A DNA stretch of 64,000 nucleotides from Plutella xylostella (GCF_932276165.1 NC_063999.1:8372501-8436500); one strand, 5' to 3'; positions 11,710 through 21,835 are shown, numbered from the stretch's first letter. Notes: a model not told the origin generated them from the letters alone. Numbers and translations are program-made.

Positions 11710-11905
11710 ACCCTGTTTGACCCTACGATTCAATATAAATAATTATAGTCTTGGGTTCGGTATTTAAGAATAAGTAAACCATCAAACAGGGTGTTCAGGT
11801 ATTAATGAAAAAATACATTTTGTACTTTGTAAGTTGTCCTGTCTGACCCTACGATTATTACTAAGTTCTAATCTTGGGATCGGTAAGGTAAGCCATCAAA
11901 CAGGA
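11710..11905. repeat. Two related hairpins in the retroposon 3' UTR
   Basis: ACCCTGTTTGA (11710-11720) is the exact complement of TCAAACAGGGT (11782-11792). TCCTGTCTGA (11837-11846) pairs with TCAAACAGGA (11896-11905) with one mismatch. The two units are also direct repeats of each other (both contain TGACCCTACGATT and a CTTGGG(T/A)TCGGTA segment), so a stem-loop unit has been tandemly duplicated. Confidence 0.75.
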
Positions 11906-12086
11906 TATACTTAATTAAATAGACTGGATTTAAATTTTTGTATTTACCTATGTAGTAAGTGAACAATGAAAGGTACATAAACAAAGTAAATGGCACTACA
12001 AATACATAGTAGGGAAGTTATTAGGATCCTATGCAGCTTTTATTACACAAATTAACACATAAGTAATGTTATATAGTTAGGTACAT

Positions 12087-12975
12087 TTAAGAGGTTACGG
12101 TATAATTTTTGTTACATAATAGCATGTATAGTTTATGCTTGAAGCTTTGTAAGGATACATTGAAGAGGTCTAAATCTAAGAATTGTTTATTGTAGGTATT
12201 TAGTGATCTCGGTATAAAATGATTAAGAGTGTAGTTTTTGGTGAAGCGAGGTGGCTCAAACAGGTTCAGGGCACGAGAGGACCTGGCGGGCACTCGTCTA
12301 CGGGCAACAAAGGTAACTTTGGATAATAGTGTTGGGGAATCAATCATATTGTTCAGTATTTTGTATAGATAAGCTAAATCAAATTGTACACGGCGGTTTT
12401 TTAAAGAAAGTAGGTTGTATTTTTTAAGTGAGCATTCGTAGGATATATTATTTATATTGTTACGATAATTAAGAATTTTAATAAACTTTTTCGATTCGTT
12501 GTATGTGTACATCATAATTCGGAGTCCAAATTATACAGCTAAAATCTAGTAATGATCTAACGTAGGCAAAATAAAGAATTTTCAATGTGTCAGTACTACG
12601 AAAGGCTTTACTTATTCTGTTAATAAATGCTAGACTGTTTAATGCTCGTTGTATAATTGAGTCTATGTGAGAGTTAAAAGATAGTTTACTGTCCATAGTT
12701 ATTCCTAAGTCCCTAATAGTGTTGACGCGTCTCAGCGTTAGGTTGTGTATCTTATATTCGAAATTTATAACATTTCTTTTTCGAGTATAAGTCATTATGC
12801 AGCATTTTTCAGCATTTAAAAATAGCTGATTACTAGAGCAATATTTTGTAAGAACTGTGAGATCTGATTGCAAATGATGGCAGTCTTCGACATTTTTGAT
12901 AGCTCTGAATATCTTTGTGTCATCTGCATATACACTGTAATTAGTATTCTTACGGAATTCTGACAGTTATCAATT
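12087..12975 (-). pseudogene. Reverse transcriptase C-terminal half, frameshifted
   Basis: Translation from 12975 gives NTNYSVYADDTKIFRAIK, i.e. the catalytic YADD box (12919-12930 on the complement), followed by NAEKCCIMTYTRK and LGITMDSKLSFNSHI of the thumb and connection region. Near 12480-12500, around an A-rich stretch, the reading phase shifts by one base and continues as YKILNNMID and FIPRSLNTYNKQFL, typical of the C terminus of Jockey/CR1-group ORF2 proteins. The endonuclease and the fingers/palm blocks before YADD are missing. With a frameshift and no N terminus it cannot be active. It overlaps in content with, and so is not the missing half of, the ORF2 at 15133-17280. Confidence 0.8.
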
Positions 12976-12986
12976 TTAGACAAATC

Positions 12987-13233
12987 AGAGATCACAAACC
13001 TTTTTGGGCTGGGCACTTTTTCAATACGAGTCTGGTCATCTGAGACTATAATATTTTTTTTTAGTCCCTGTATCCATTTTATTAAGTGCGGCGCTCCAAA
13101 TTAAAAGGGGATTTACCTACTGAGAAATAATTACCGTACCTAAATATATCACAAACAGTGAAAAATACAATTAAAGATAATCTCAATTATCTTATATAAT
13201 TATCGCTGTCGTAGAAAATATATCTAAAAACAA
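12987..13233. other. No gene recognised
   Basis: AT-rich sequence between the retroposon fragment and the transposase fragment. TTTTTGGGCTGGGCACTTTTTC near 13000-13020 has no assignable role. Confidence 0.4.
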
Positions 13234-13713
13234 CTAGTAATTCTTTTTGAAACGGTAGCCGTAGTACGCCGATGTCAGGCCGATGTTGCGTTCGTATTTG
13301 AATACAGGTGAAAAATTTGCAATAGTCGGAATTTCGTTCCTGTAGAAAAACGCGTGAACCTTTCGTCGAATTGTCGTAAAAGTAAAGTCATCAAAATGTA
13401 TGAAAGATAGTTGCGGACCACTCTTTTTCGGTTTCTGAAACTCTTTTGTGTCTTTATATTCTTTGATAATTTTATAGACACTTGACAGACTCACGCCAAT
13501 CATCTCGGAAGTCTTTTTAGCACATTCCTTTGCACTCCAATCAGTTGTTTCCGGCCAATTTTCTATATTATATTTGTAAATATTTAGAATGATGGTCTTT
13601 TCGTTTGGCGAAAAAGAACCACGAGGACGCTTTTTTCTGGGAGAGAGAAAGTCTGACTCTTGTGCTCTGTCAGTTGGGGCTGTTTCCCGGGAAGGGCCAG
13701 GTTGTGGCTCCAT
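13234..13713 (-). pseudogene. Tc1/mariner-type transposase, N-terminal fragment
   Basis: The ATG at 13713 opens a frame beginning MEPQPGPSRE. It continues with RPRGSFSPNEKTIILNIYKY and KKTSEMIGVSLSSVYKIIKEY, a helix-turn-helix DNA-binding pattern, and then IRRKVHAFFYRNEIPTI, a linker conserved in insect IS630/Tc1-mariner transposases that carry a DDE_3-type catalytic domain. After about residue 130 the familiar sequence is lost and only YYGYRFKKNY looks related before the stop, suggesting an internal deletion. All three catalytic acidic residues are absent. It could bind DNA but not transpose. No TIRs were found around it. Confidence 0.7.
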
Positions 13714-13934
13714 AACGTTTATAAAAATCAACAAACGATCACAACGCGAAAAGTCAACAAGGAAAAACCTAACAGAAACTTAACAAATATAACAACATGT
13801 AGACAAGAAATAGAAGCAAATTACACTGAGACTGAGAACATATGAGCGCATTCGAGCATTCAAAGAAGTCGAATGAAAATCTTTCTTGAAAACTCACTAA
13901 CCGATTTTGATGAAACCTACACTTGGTTCCTACG

Positions 13935-14210
13935 GTCGGAGGATCCTCCCTTTGCCATGGGGAAGCGCCTCCAGCATCTCCATACTGCCTTCCTAAGCTT
14001 GGACCATTTCCCACCACGCTGGTCCACTGCGGTGTTGGTGGGTTCACACATCTAGATGTTTTCCTTCTCCGTAAGAGCGATGGTATACATTGTACTTAAA
14101 TTCAAAGAACTCATTGTTACCTACATGTCAGCGCCGAGATTCGAACCCGCATCTCTTGCTTGAGAAGCGGGCGCTTACCCGACTGAGCCAGTTGGACTCG
14201 CGCACTGAGT
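13935..14210 (-). repeat. tRNA-derived SINE, family C, copy 1
   Basis: The complement begins with TGGCTCAGTCGGGTAAGCGC (A box/D arm), then the B box GGGTTCGAATCTC (14136-14148 on the complement). A body shared with copies at 42704-43005 and 53005-53306 follows (GTACAATGTATACCATCGC, GAACCCACCAACACCGC, GGTCCAAGCTTAGGAAGGC). The tail differs from the other two copies: it lacks the CACTCGAAAGAGCCAGGTG block and has a GAGGCGCTTCCCC-type segment instead. Confidence 0.8.
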
Positions 14211-14334
14211 GTTCCGTACAAGTCTACTTAATTACCTGAGGTAGTTTACCTTTTAATTTCATCATAATTATGTACATCTATACGAAATATCAGCTTGATA
14301 TCTTTACCCGTTTCCGAGAAAAAAGGTGGTGACA

Positions 14335-14490
14335 ACAAAGTGTGATCCTATAAGGGTTCTTTTTTTTCCTTTTGAGGTACGGAACCCTCAAAAAGAATAG
14401 TGACAATCGGATCAATCGTTTCGGAGGTATGCGTGGACAAACATACATACCAACAAGCATATAAACATACATAGGTACATAAACATTTAT
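14335..14490. repeat. Fragment of a lepidopteran 'AGGGTTCCG' repeat
   Basis: TATAAGGGTTC and GGTACGGAACCCTCAAAA flank a short T-rich centre, and CAAACATACATACC-type simple sequence follows. The same AGGGTTCCG/CGGAACCCT motifs bound the larger repeat at 59565-60157. The class is uncertain. Confidence 0.45.
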
Positions 14491-14722
14491 AAAATTTTGA
14501 ATATTTGTTTATTAGCCCTAATATATTGTCATATGTCAATATGGTGCAGTTCCAATAATCTTACATACATACCGAACATATATGTACTTACCGAATAGAC
14601 AATCTTTTTTTAAAATTGATTAAAAAGGTTTATTATCCCTGAATTTAGTAGGAAGTGATGCCATGCTAAAGAATAAAATAAAGCAATTAAAATTATTTCG
14701 ATACATTGGTCGTGAGTCGTGA

Positions 14723-14950
14723 TCCTACTTCATATTATAAATGCGAAAGTTAGTAAGTGTATGTGTGTATGTATGTATGTATGTACGTGTGTATGTTTGT
14801 TATTTCTTCACGTTAAAACGGCTGAACCGATTTTAATGAAATTTGGAATGGAGTTAGCTGACACCCTGGATTAACTCATATGTTACTTTTTATCGCGGAA
14901 TTCCCACGGGAAAACTTATTAAGGCGAAGCGAAGCTCGCGGGAACAGCTA
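14723..14950 (+). mobile_element. Small non-autonomous Helitron, copy 2
   Basis: It starts TCCTACTTCATATTATAAATG (one TCCTA unit), has a GTATGTATGTATGTATGTACG microsatellite and ends GGCGAAGCGAAGCTCGCGGG then AACAGCTA, followed by T. The terminal G of the expected CTAG is missing or changed. Similarity to 9178-9414 and 57456-57667 runs through the middle (GCTGAACCGATTTTAATGAA; CGGAATTCCCACGGGAA). Confidence 0.65.
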
Positions 14951-15132
14951 TTATATTGAAATATTTATTATTTATGTATTAGTTTACTTGAGCAAGTAAA
15001 TATTTAGATTTATCTTTTTGTATAAAAATATTAAGAAAAAATTATTGCCCAGAAATGGATCGCAATTTTTCCTTTTTTCGGTAAAGAACTTTTTTAGTAG
15101 GATCACTTATAAAATGTCAGAATTCTTTTCAA

Positions 15133-17280
15133 TTAAAAATTAGAGAGTAGTAAAAAATTTGTGTCACTCAGACTGTCGCCTAAATCATTAATATACAGCA
15201 AAAATAATAGGGGCCCTAAGTGTGACCCCTGCGGAATTCCAGAGGGCACATTCAGGAAGCCTGAGCAGTACCCCTTCATATAAACAGCCTGTGACCGATT
15301 ACGAACATACGAATCTATCCACCTGAGGAGGCTGCCATGTACACCGGCCATTGAAAGTTTATCTAACAGATAGTTATGATTGATTTTGTCGAACGCTTTC
15401 GAGTAGTCGGTGTACACGACATCAACCTGCAGGTTATCTTCCATTGCATTACAGAGGAAATCAGTGAAGGTAACCATATTTGATTCTACGCTACGTGATT
15501 TCATGAATCCGTGCTGCCTATCTGTGATGTGGCTACGGACAGAGTAAGAAATTTGAGATGTTACGATTTTTTCTAATATCTTTCCAAATATACTCAATTT
15601 AGAAATGGGTCGGTATTCGGTTACAACACTTCTATTTTTATTTTTCGGGATGGGAGTTATCAACGCTACTTTCCATCGGCTAGGGAAAATACCACTAGCG
15701 GTAGAAGCTGTGTATATTAAAGTAATTGGTGTAAGAAGCTCCTTGGCACATTTAGATATAAGAATGGGAGGGATTTCGTCAAAACCTGCACCCTTGTGTA
15801 TGTTTACAGATTGTAGTTCTTTGAGTATTAACTTCGAGTCCAACTCGACCGAGCTTAGGTTCACAACGGAAACGCCAGGGTTCGCTTGCTCTGCCGAGCT
15901 CGATGAGTTAGGGGTTGAGATAAATACACTGTGAAAATAATTATTAAAGGCTTCACATATTTCATCACCGCTGCTTAAATATTTGCCTTGATAAATCATT
16001 CTATCCGGAATTGAATCATTGGCTTTTTTTGCATGGACGTATGTCCAAAAGTATTTTGGGTTAATTTTAATATTTTCTTCTACAAAGTCAATGTAATTTA
16101 TATGGCATTCGCGTTCCATTTTATGAAACCTAGATCTAAGAGTTGAATATTTTTGATAATCAGTGTGGTTACCATAAGTTTTCCATTTTTTATGCAGTTT
16201 ACGTTTTTCGTTTGATAATTTAATTAGTGGTACTGTGTACCAGGGGGGATGTTTAGTTTTGCTGGAGATGGAACGAGTAGGAACATATTTATTTATAATG
16301 TTATTAAGGGCATTATAGAAAAAATCTGTCATCTGATCTACATCTTTTATGTGAGAAAAAATACTAATCCAATTTATAGAATCGAGTTCATTTTTTATGG
16401 CTTCAAAGTTAGCTTTGTAGTAGATTTTCTTAGTATAAGTTTTATTTTTTAGTGGACTGGGTAGCGAGAGTTTTAGGTGTATTTCAACAGCTTTGTGATG
16501 GGGATCCTCCGGAACTATAGGATTAGAGCAAGATGTAACAGTACATTCCCGATTACTAAAAATTAAATCAAGTAGGCGGTTATTAGCGTTAAATTCGGAA
16601 TTAAATTGGGAAAGCAACGAGTAGTTCATAAAGTCCGCTGTTAATATAGCACACATATCATTTTGAGTTTTAATATTCATACTACAAATCTCCTCGTCAT
16701 AATACCAGATAGCTTTTGAAACATTAAAATCACCCAGAATTATAAAGATATCGTTTGGATTTGCGTTGAGTAAATCAGACACTCTGTCATAGAAATTGGA
16801 GAGTAGGTGATGATGATTTAAGCCATGTGGAATATAGGTGCAAGCTATGTGTAAAAAAGCGGAAGAGCTATGAGTAGGGGAAGCGTCGCCGGCGGCGGAG
16901 GAGGCGGCAGGGGAGGCGGTGGAGGCGCGCGCGCGCAGCGGCACGCTCACCCACAGCTCGTCGGCCGGCGGCGGCGCGCACCACTCGGTACGGAGAAATG
17001 TTCGTAGCTCGCGACGTACGGCTACTATCACGCCCCCGCCCTTAGAGAGCCCAGTGCATTTAGAATCACGGTCGCAACGAAAAACTTCGAATCTATGGTC
17101 AAAATATTCTGCACTATAAAAATTATCATTTAACCAGGATTCAGTTAGACAGACGAGGTCAAACTCACAGTTTAATATGTTTGAAAGAAAGTCGTTTGAT
17201 TTTGTGCGTAGCCCTCTCGTGTTTTGGTAATAAATAGATAATAAATTAGTTGCGCTGAATGTAAGTAATATATGTGAAAA
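15133..17280 (-). pseudogene. Non-LTR retrotransposon ORF2 (endonuclease + RT), 3'-truncated
   Basis: The frame is open from 17280. The apurinic-type endonuclease comes first: YYQNTRGLRTK, LVCLTESWL, SKGGGVIVAV and LGDFN are all visible. The late motif, usually SDH, reads DPHHKAV here. The RT domain follows with VVTEYRPISKLSIFGKILEK, DYSKAFDKINH (first catalytic Asp) and SGIPQGSHLGPLLFLLYIND, then hits a stop at 15133 just before the YADD box. The C-terminal third is gone. Loss of the 3' side is unusual for LINEs, which normally lose the 5' side, so later deletion or rearrangement is likely. An alanine-rich, very GC-rich insert lies at about 16860-17000. ORF1 of the same element lies upstream at 17642-18553. 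The group is Jockey/CR1; the clade is not resolved. Confidence 0.85.
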
Positions 17281-17638
17281 TTAGATGTACACTCAAAGTA
17301 GTTTGAACCGCACTCGCTTCATCAAGAAGTACCAGGGAATAAGTTGCATTCATTATAAATAGGTATAATAATGTTGTTGTCATAATAATTACAATAACAA
17401 AACTTATAAGACGTAAAGGCTTACAGACATTAAGAATTAGGTTTTCAATTTTGCTTAGCTTGCTATTATAGAAAATCAAGCATAAAGAAATAGGTAACAT
17501 GTGGATTATAGCTATAACACCCAGAGCTATTTGTAAAATTCGAATAAGCAACATAAACATACCCAAGAATAGATGTAGCTTACTTAGCAATAACATGAGA
17601 CATAATATAATTTTTATAAGCATTGAATAAGGACGCAC
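17246..17638 (-). CDS. Small hydrophobic ORF between ORF1 and ORF2
   Basis: A 130-codon open frame fills the gap between the ORF1 stop (17642-17644) and the first ORF2 codons, overlapping ORF2 by about 35 bases in another phase. Its first ATG is about 5 codons in. The product would be very hydrophobic (stretches such as IILCLMLLLSKLHLFLGMFM and LISFVIVIIMTTTLLYLF), with three or four possible membrane segments and no known domain. T-rich DNA gives hydrophobic codons and few stops, so it may be only an open stretch of inter-ORF spacer. I do not recognise it. Confidence 0.25.
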   Translation of the reverse strand: MRPYSMLIKIILCLMLLLSKLHLFLGMFMLLIRILQIALGVIAIIHMLPISLCLIFYNSKLSKIENLILNVCKPLRLISFVIVIIMTTTLLYLFIMNATYSLVLLDEASAVQTTLSVHLIFTYITYIQRN

Positions 17639-17641
17639 CCG

Positions 17642-18553
17642 TCACTTTATCTTTAATAGATCGTTATCGCATGAGATAATTAGGTATTTAGATGCGTCAT
17701 TTTTACGTAAAAATATCTTACAATCATTTAGCCATATGTACCTGTAGCCTTTGTCCCTGCCGAGGTGTCGGGCGCTCCTGTATAGCATTTTATTCTGGGG
17801 TGTAAGGTGATCATTGACGAATACAGGCCGCGACGCACCGTCGAACCCGAGATCGGCTGTAGTCAGGCCGCGCCGGGCACGTACCGCTGCCAAGAAGTCA
17901 TTCTTCATTTGTCGCCGCAGGAACCTGATGATGATGTTGGGAGGGAGGCGGTTGCCATCTCCTGATTCCTTATCATCTGAGTCACCTTCTTGGTTCCTTG
18001 AAGGGTATCTTCTCACACGATGAATGTAGTTGATATCGGACACTTCGAGTTTGATACCTACTTTTGCCGCCATATTGAATGCCATTGTGTGCAAGTTTTC
18101 ACCTTTGGACATCGGAACGCCGGAGATCTCGAGGTTATTCATTCTACTGCGCTGATCATTCATATGTAAATCCTGAATGACAGTTTTCAATGATGATTCT
18201 GTGGATACTAAGGCTTCCTCGAGCGATTTTATCCTAGCATTAGCCGCAGACTGCGCCTGGGTGACTTCTGTTTTGAAGCTGCTTAGGTCGTGTTTTATAT
18301 CAGTTATTTGTGATCCGATATTGGTGACGTTGTCCGTTAGCTTCAGTAAAGCCTCGCTTTGGGACTTAGAGAATTCCCTGAAGCAGGTCATCAGTTCCTC
18401 ACGGAAGTCGTGTAGTGTATTGGAGATGGATTGGTCCGGGTCTGGCTGCTTTCGTTTGTTTCTGAACGAAATTATATTCTCCTTAGAAACGCTGGTTAAT
18501 TCAGGGTTTGACCCCAGCATAGTACCTTGTGACGCTGACAATGTTTTCTTCAT
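17642..18553 (-). CDS. Non-LTR retrotransposon ORF1 protein (coiled coil + FP-like domain)
   Basis: The first in-frame ATG is at 18553 (MKKTLSASQG), giving about 303 residues; the open frame extends a little further upstream without an ATG. Residues ~50-150 are rich in heptad-like Leu/Ile/Lys/Glu (LLKLTDNVTNIGSQITDIKH), a probable trimerising coiled coil. The C-terminal half contains NNLEISGVP, INYIHRVRRY, PPNIIIRFLRRQMKNDFLAA, DLGFDGASRPVFVNDHLTPQ and YRYIWLNDCKIFLRKND. These are conserved in insect LINE ORF1 proteins that match the baculovirus FP25K-like family. Such proteins bind the element RNA and chaperone nucleic acid in the RNP. The frame is uninterrupted although the partner ORF2 is broken. 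Confidence 0.85.
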   Translation of the reverse strand: MKKTLSASQGTMLGSNPELTSVSKENIISFRNKRKQPDPDQSISNTLHDFREELMTCFREFSKSQSEALLKLTDNVTNIGSQITDIKHDLSSFKTEVTQAQSAANARIKSLEEALVSTESSLKTVIQDLHMNDQRSRMNNLEISGVPMSKGENLHTMAFNMAAKVGIKLEVSDINYIHRVRRYPSRNQEGDSDDKESGDGNRLPPNIIIRFLRRQMKNDFLAAVRARRGLTTADLGFDGASRPVFVNDHLTPQNKMLYRSARHLGRDKGYRYIWLNDCKIFLRKNDASKYLIISCDNDLLKIK

Positions 18554-19215
18554 GCTTGTTGTGTTGGTGACCGAGCGCGGCGGACCGAGAGGGGTATAGT
18601 TCTGTCCTTGTCGCAACTGCACCAATGCGTACTTGTAAAAAAAATGCGACTGTCCCTCTCACCCGGGGAGGTGAAGAGCGGCTGCGACGACGCACGATAG
18701 ATGTTCCGTGTACAACACAACACTTTCGCACAATAAGAATAAGGATGAATATTGTTCGCGCTTAATTTATTTTTACGATACAATTTCTGTATAAAATCGA
18801 CACACGTCTGAATGGGATGAAGCTCAAGAGCGAATGAAGCTCAATATTAAAACATAATCACGTATTCGAAGTTAATAACCTACAAAAACAGTATAAAATC
18901 GGTGCATCATTTAGTTTGATTAAAAACAACAATACCACAAACATAAATTCACACAAACACACAACACTCGTTTCTACGAGCGCCGGTTAAAAATACATCA
19001 GACTAGTAACGGTGATCCATGTAATCGCTCTCCCATCGTACTCTGAACTGCAACCTCATAAAGTAGACGTGCGACTATTTTTAAAATATTTTCAGTTAGC
19101 TGTTAGCTCTCTAGTCACGTAGGTCCGTAGCTTCCGTAGTCGACTCATACCCACTCGCGGTAGAGGAATTTCTACCATAATCTGAGCGACTCCGCGTGGG
19201 AGGGAAAAAGCATTT
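18554..19215 (-). other. Probable 5' UTR of the non-LTR element and upstream flank
   Basis: This is the sequence upstream of ORF1, with a GC-richer segment at 18600-18720 next to the start codon. The element's true 5' end could not be placed: no second full-length copy is available in the window and no target duplication was found, partly because the 3' end is missing. Confidence 0.35.
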
Positions 19216-20037
19216 TTTTAAGTAGGGCAGGGAACGATAGGTGTTTTAAGTTAGCGGGTAAAACTTTTTCTGTATTATTCGCATTTGTTAGGAAAAATAA
19301 ATTTTCCAACAAATATCAATTTTATAACTAGGTAAGTATATACTTGTCACAAAATTTTATTGATCTTAGTTATCGAAATAAAGAATTATAATCATAAATA
19401 ATAATCCTTTTTTTTGGGTCTGCAAAAGACCAAAATAGAAGACGGTAATAGGCGTTTAGAATGGTGTTTGACACATGTCATTTATAACTGAACTGAACAT
19501 ACCAATTTTGTGGTATGCCCCATTGTGATGCGCAGCGTAAAGCCGTGTAATACCTATTACACAAACGATATTTATAGGCTATTAATTATAGTAGGTTAAT
19601 GTTTTTTTCACAAAAAAAGCGATTTCCCTCCACTATCGGTCGACCAAAGGTCATCGATTCAGTAGAGGAGCGTCCCACGCAGATTCAAATAGAAAGGAAT
19701 TTTCGTCTTACCTAGTCCATAAAATACATCCTATGGTTGTATAATGTAAGATTACTTAATAAAACTTTTGATTTGACTTTTGTCTACGCCTTTATATTCC
19801 AAAGAAAGAAAACAACACAACATAACCACTGTGTTAAATCTCGTTATAATACTCGTTGCGATATTCAATATCAGTTAATGGGCGTGCTCGTTAGCCTCAT
19901 ATCATGGCTCCATCCTGTATATCAGGCGTAAATTCTACAAATCTACAGGGCGTTTACGAAACGGCACGTGATTTACTCTGCCTTGATGAATTTGAGGAAG
20001 CTCCTATGGCTGTAGTATAAATATCACAACAGGTAGA
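19216..20037. other. No gene recognised
   Basis: AT-rich. A small perfect palindrome GTGTAATACCTATTACAC lies at about 19545-19562. The open frame at 19737-19931 (+) has no recognisable domain. Confidence 0.45.
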
Positions 20038-20216
20038 TACAGTATTGTGCAAATTAATGTGAACACGAGTGAATATTTGAAAAAAATACATTTATTAGTT
20101 CTAAAATAAAAAAAACAGAGATATATTTATACAATTTAAGTTATTTTAATAGAAAATGTGTCCTTCTTGGCTTTTATAACTGCTTCAACACGTTTTGGCA
20201 TAGAATCGACATGATT

Positions 20217-20600
20217 TTAACAGTTTTCTGATATTTCCTGGTCTAAAAAACTTGTATGGATTACAGCCTCAATTATTTTAGTTTTTCTTTTGCAATCCGT
20301 TTTACGAAGTCTAACTTTCACGATGGCCCACTTATTTTCAATGGGATTAAGTGCCGGTGAGTTCTCTGGCCATCCAAAGCCATGATATCTTGTTGTTCTT
20401 GAAATATTTAAGCATAATGTTGGATACGTGGCATGGTGCCGAATTTTGTTGAAAAACTTATTGACCGTTATCATCAAATTTTCTTAGTTCAACTTCTAAT
20501 CTCCGTTCTAGCAAGTCACTGTATTTTAGCGAGTCCATCATCCCTTCGATGGGCACAAGTCATCCGGTTCCTATATAAGAAATACAGCCCCAAACTAAGA
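20217..20600 (-). pseudogene. Tc1-like transposase 3' half (left arm and centre)
   Basis: Minus-strand translation gives, through the centre, EGMMDSLKYSDLLERRLEVE, then after an in-frame stop NSAPCHVSNIMLKYFKNNK (equivalent of the DNAPCH region with the second catalytic Asp altered to Ser). After a one-base shift it gives GWPENSPALNPIENKWAIVK, carrying the position of the third catalytic residue. The piece lacks the N-terminal DNA-binding region and the first Asp. A stop, a frameshift and a substituted catalytic residue make it inactive. Confidence 0.8.
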
Positions 20601-20604
20601 AAAG

Positions 20605-20847
20605 TTGATGCTAACGGTCAATAAGTTTTTCAACAAAATTCGCCTCCATGCCACGTATCCAACATTATGCTTAAATATTTCAAGAACAACAAGATATCAT
20701 GGCTTTGGATGGCCAGAGAACTCACCGGCACTTAATCCCATTGAAAATAAGTGGGCCATCGTGAAAGTTAGACTTCGTAAAACGGATTGCACAAGAAAAA
20801 CTAAAATAATTGTGGCTGTTATCCATACAAGTTTTTTAGACCAGTAA
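20605..20847 (+). pseudogene. Tc1-like transposase 3' end (right arm)
   Basis: The right arm repeats the same C-terminal region in the opposite direction: HGFGWPENSPALNPIENKWA, then VRLRKTDCTRKTKI. It shares the left arm's in-frame stop next to GTCAATAAG and the same one-base frameshift before GWPENSP, so both defects existed before the inverted duplication. Small differences (C/A and T/G changes) have accumulated since. Confidence 0.8.
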
Positions 20848-21045
20848 ATATCAGAAAACTGTTAAAATCATGTCGATTCAATGCCATAACGTGTTGAAAC
20901 AGTTATAAAAGCCAAGAAGGACACATTTTCTATAAAAATAACTAAAATTGTATAAATATATATCTGTTTTTTTAATTTTAGAACTAATAAGTGTATTTTT
21001 TTCAAATATTCACTCGTGTTCACATTAATTTGCACAATACTGTAT

Positions 21046-21537
21046 ATATATACGTTTAAGGAAGAACGTACTTATCCTTCTCGTTAGAGAAGATGTACCT
21101 AATGTTTCTTGTCTAAATTCTTCTTTGTAATTTTCTGATACTTAGGTACCTACGTGATACAACTTTTTACTCCTTAATTTAGGGATACCAGTTATACCAG
21201 TTCAATAAAAAATGTTGTACCATATTATTTTACCCGTTGCAAACTTAACATTGTTTGACTCTACTACGACAAGTCTCATTATTAACGCATTCACAGATTA
21301 ATTGCAATTTAAAAACCATACGAAAACTTCCGCAGCGATTCGCAGCTCAATCAAACGTATTAACCGGACAATTTGCGGAGTCACTTCAGTGTTGCCACAC
21401 ACACGCCACATAACTGCGTGTTCCATTTCGCAATGCAGCGTCACAGACAATGCCACGCCGACAACAAAGAGATAGGTACTGTGTCAGTCCGCGAATACGT
21501 TACGTGCCGCGCGTAGGGTGACAAAAAAAAAAAAGAA
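21046..21537. other. No gene recognised
   Basis: AT-rich first part and a GC-richer part near 21400-21520. No domain, RNA gene or repeat structure recognised. Confidence 0.4.
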
Positions 21538-21700
21538 TTGTTGGTGGACTCCGAGCCACCATTAAATTCCACACTTAACCAGCCTCAAAATATTATGTTC
21601 GGATAAAAATCTGTTGGTAGAGTCCTCGCCACCATTGAAGTCTGGATTGAACCACAGCTACCTCAAAATATAATGTTCTTATAAAAATCCTGCTACCGTA
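21538..21700 (+). repeat. Two-copy tandem repeat, ~70 bp
   Basis: Each unit contains GCCACCATT(A/G)AA and CCTCAAAATATAATGTTC followed by ATAAAAATC. The blocks recur at 68-73 bp spacing (21556/21629 and 21594/21662). It is diverged and noncoding. Confidence 0.6.
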
Positions 21701-21720
21701 CCACCATCGACACATTAGAA

Positions 21721-21817
21721 ATTAACAATCCATAAACAGCATCGCTCGCCTGCCAAACATCTGTCAGAAAGTTACGTTAGATTTGACAGCGAGCGACACT
21801 GCTTAAGAACTGTTAAT
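21721..21817. mobile_element. MITE family ATTAACAATCC, most complete copy
   Basis: The left end ATTAACAATCCATAAACAGC continues with ATCGCTCGCCTG. The right end returns as GACAGCGAGCGACACTGC, then TTAAGAACTGTTAAT. TIRs are about 35 bp with several mismatches around a ~20-bp centre. Related fragments lie at 7309-7385, 9010-9104 and 53874-53965. Confidence 0.7.
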
Positions 21818-21835
21818 TGTGAAGCGTCTGTAGTC

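Larger units (their letters stand above)
10504..12986 (-). mobile_element. 5'-truncated non-LTR retrotransposon
   Basis: The minus-strand unit holds, in order, the second half of a reverse transcriptase (12087-12975), a long AT-rich 3' UTR (about 10550-12086) and a (TAAAA)n tail seen as TTTTATTTTATTTTATTTTA at 10519-10543. A pentameric tail at the far 3' end is the usual end of such retroposons. The 5' border near 12986 is set by the loss of RT homology. Nothing of ORF1, the endonuclease or the first RT blocks remains, as expected from aborted target-primed reverse transcription. Confidence 0.75.
20040..21042. mobile_element. 1-kb palindrome of two Tc1-like transposon 3' ends
   Basis: The two arms (about 20040-20490 and 20592-21042) are near-perfect reverse complements around a unique centre of about 100 bp. 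The outer ends are CAGTATTGTGCAAATTAATG and its complement, each next to TA (20038-20039, 21043-21044), the target site of Tc1/mariner elements. Each arm carries the 3' end of a Tc1-like transposase gene reading toward the outside. The whole is an inverted-duplication derivative that could still be mobilised through its two identical ends. Confidence 0.88.

Noticed and set aside
12087..17280. The idea that the RT fragment at 12.1-13.0 kb is the missing 3' half of the ORF2 at 15.1-17.3 kb
   Set aside because: Both pieces contain the segment just before the YADD box and it differs between them, so they come from different elements.
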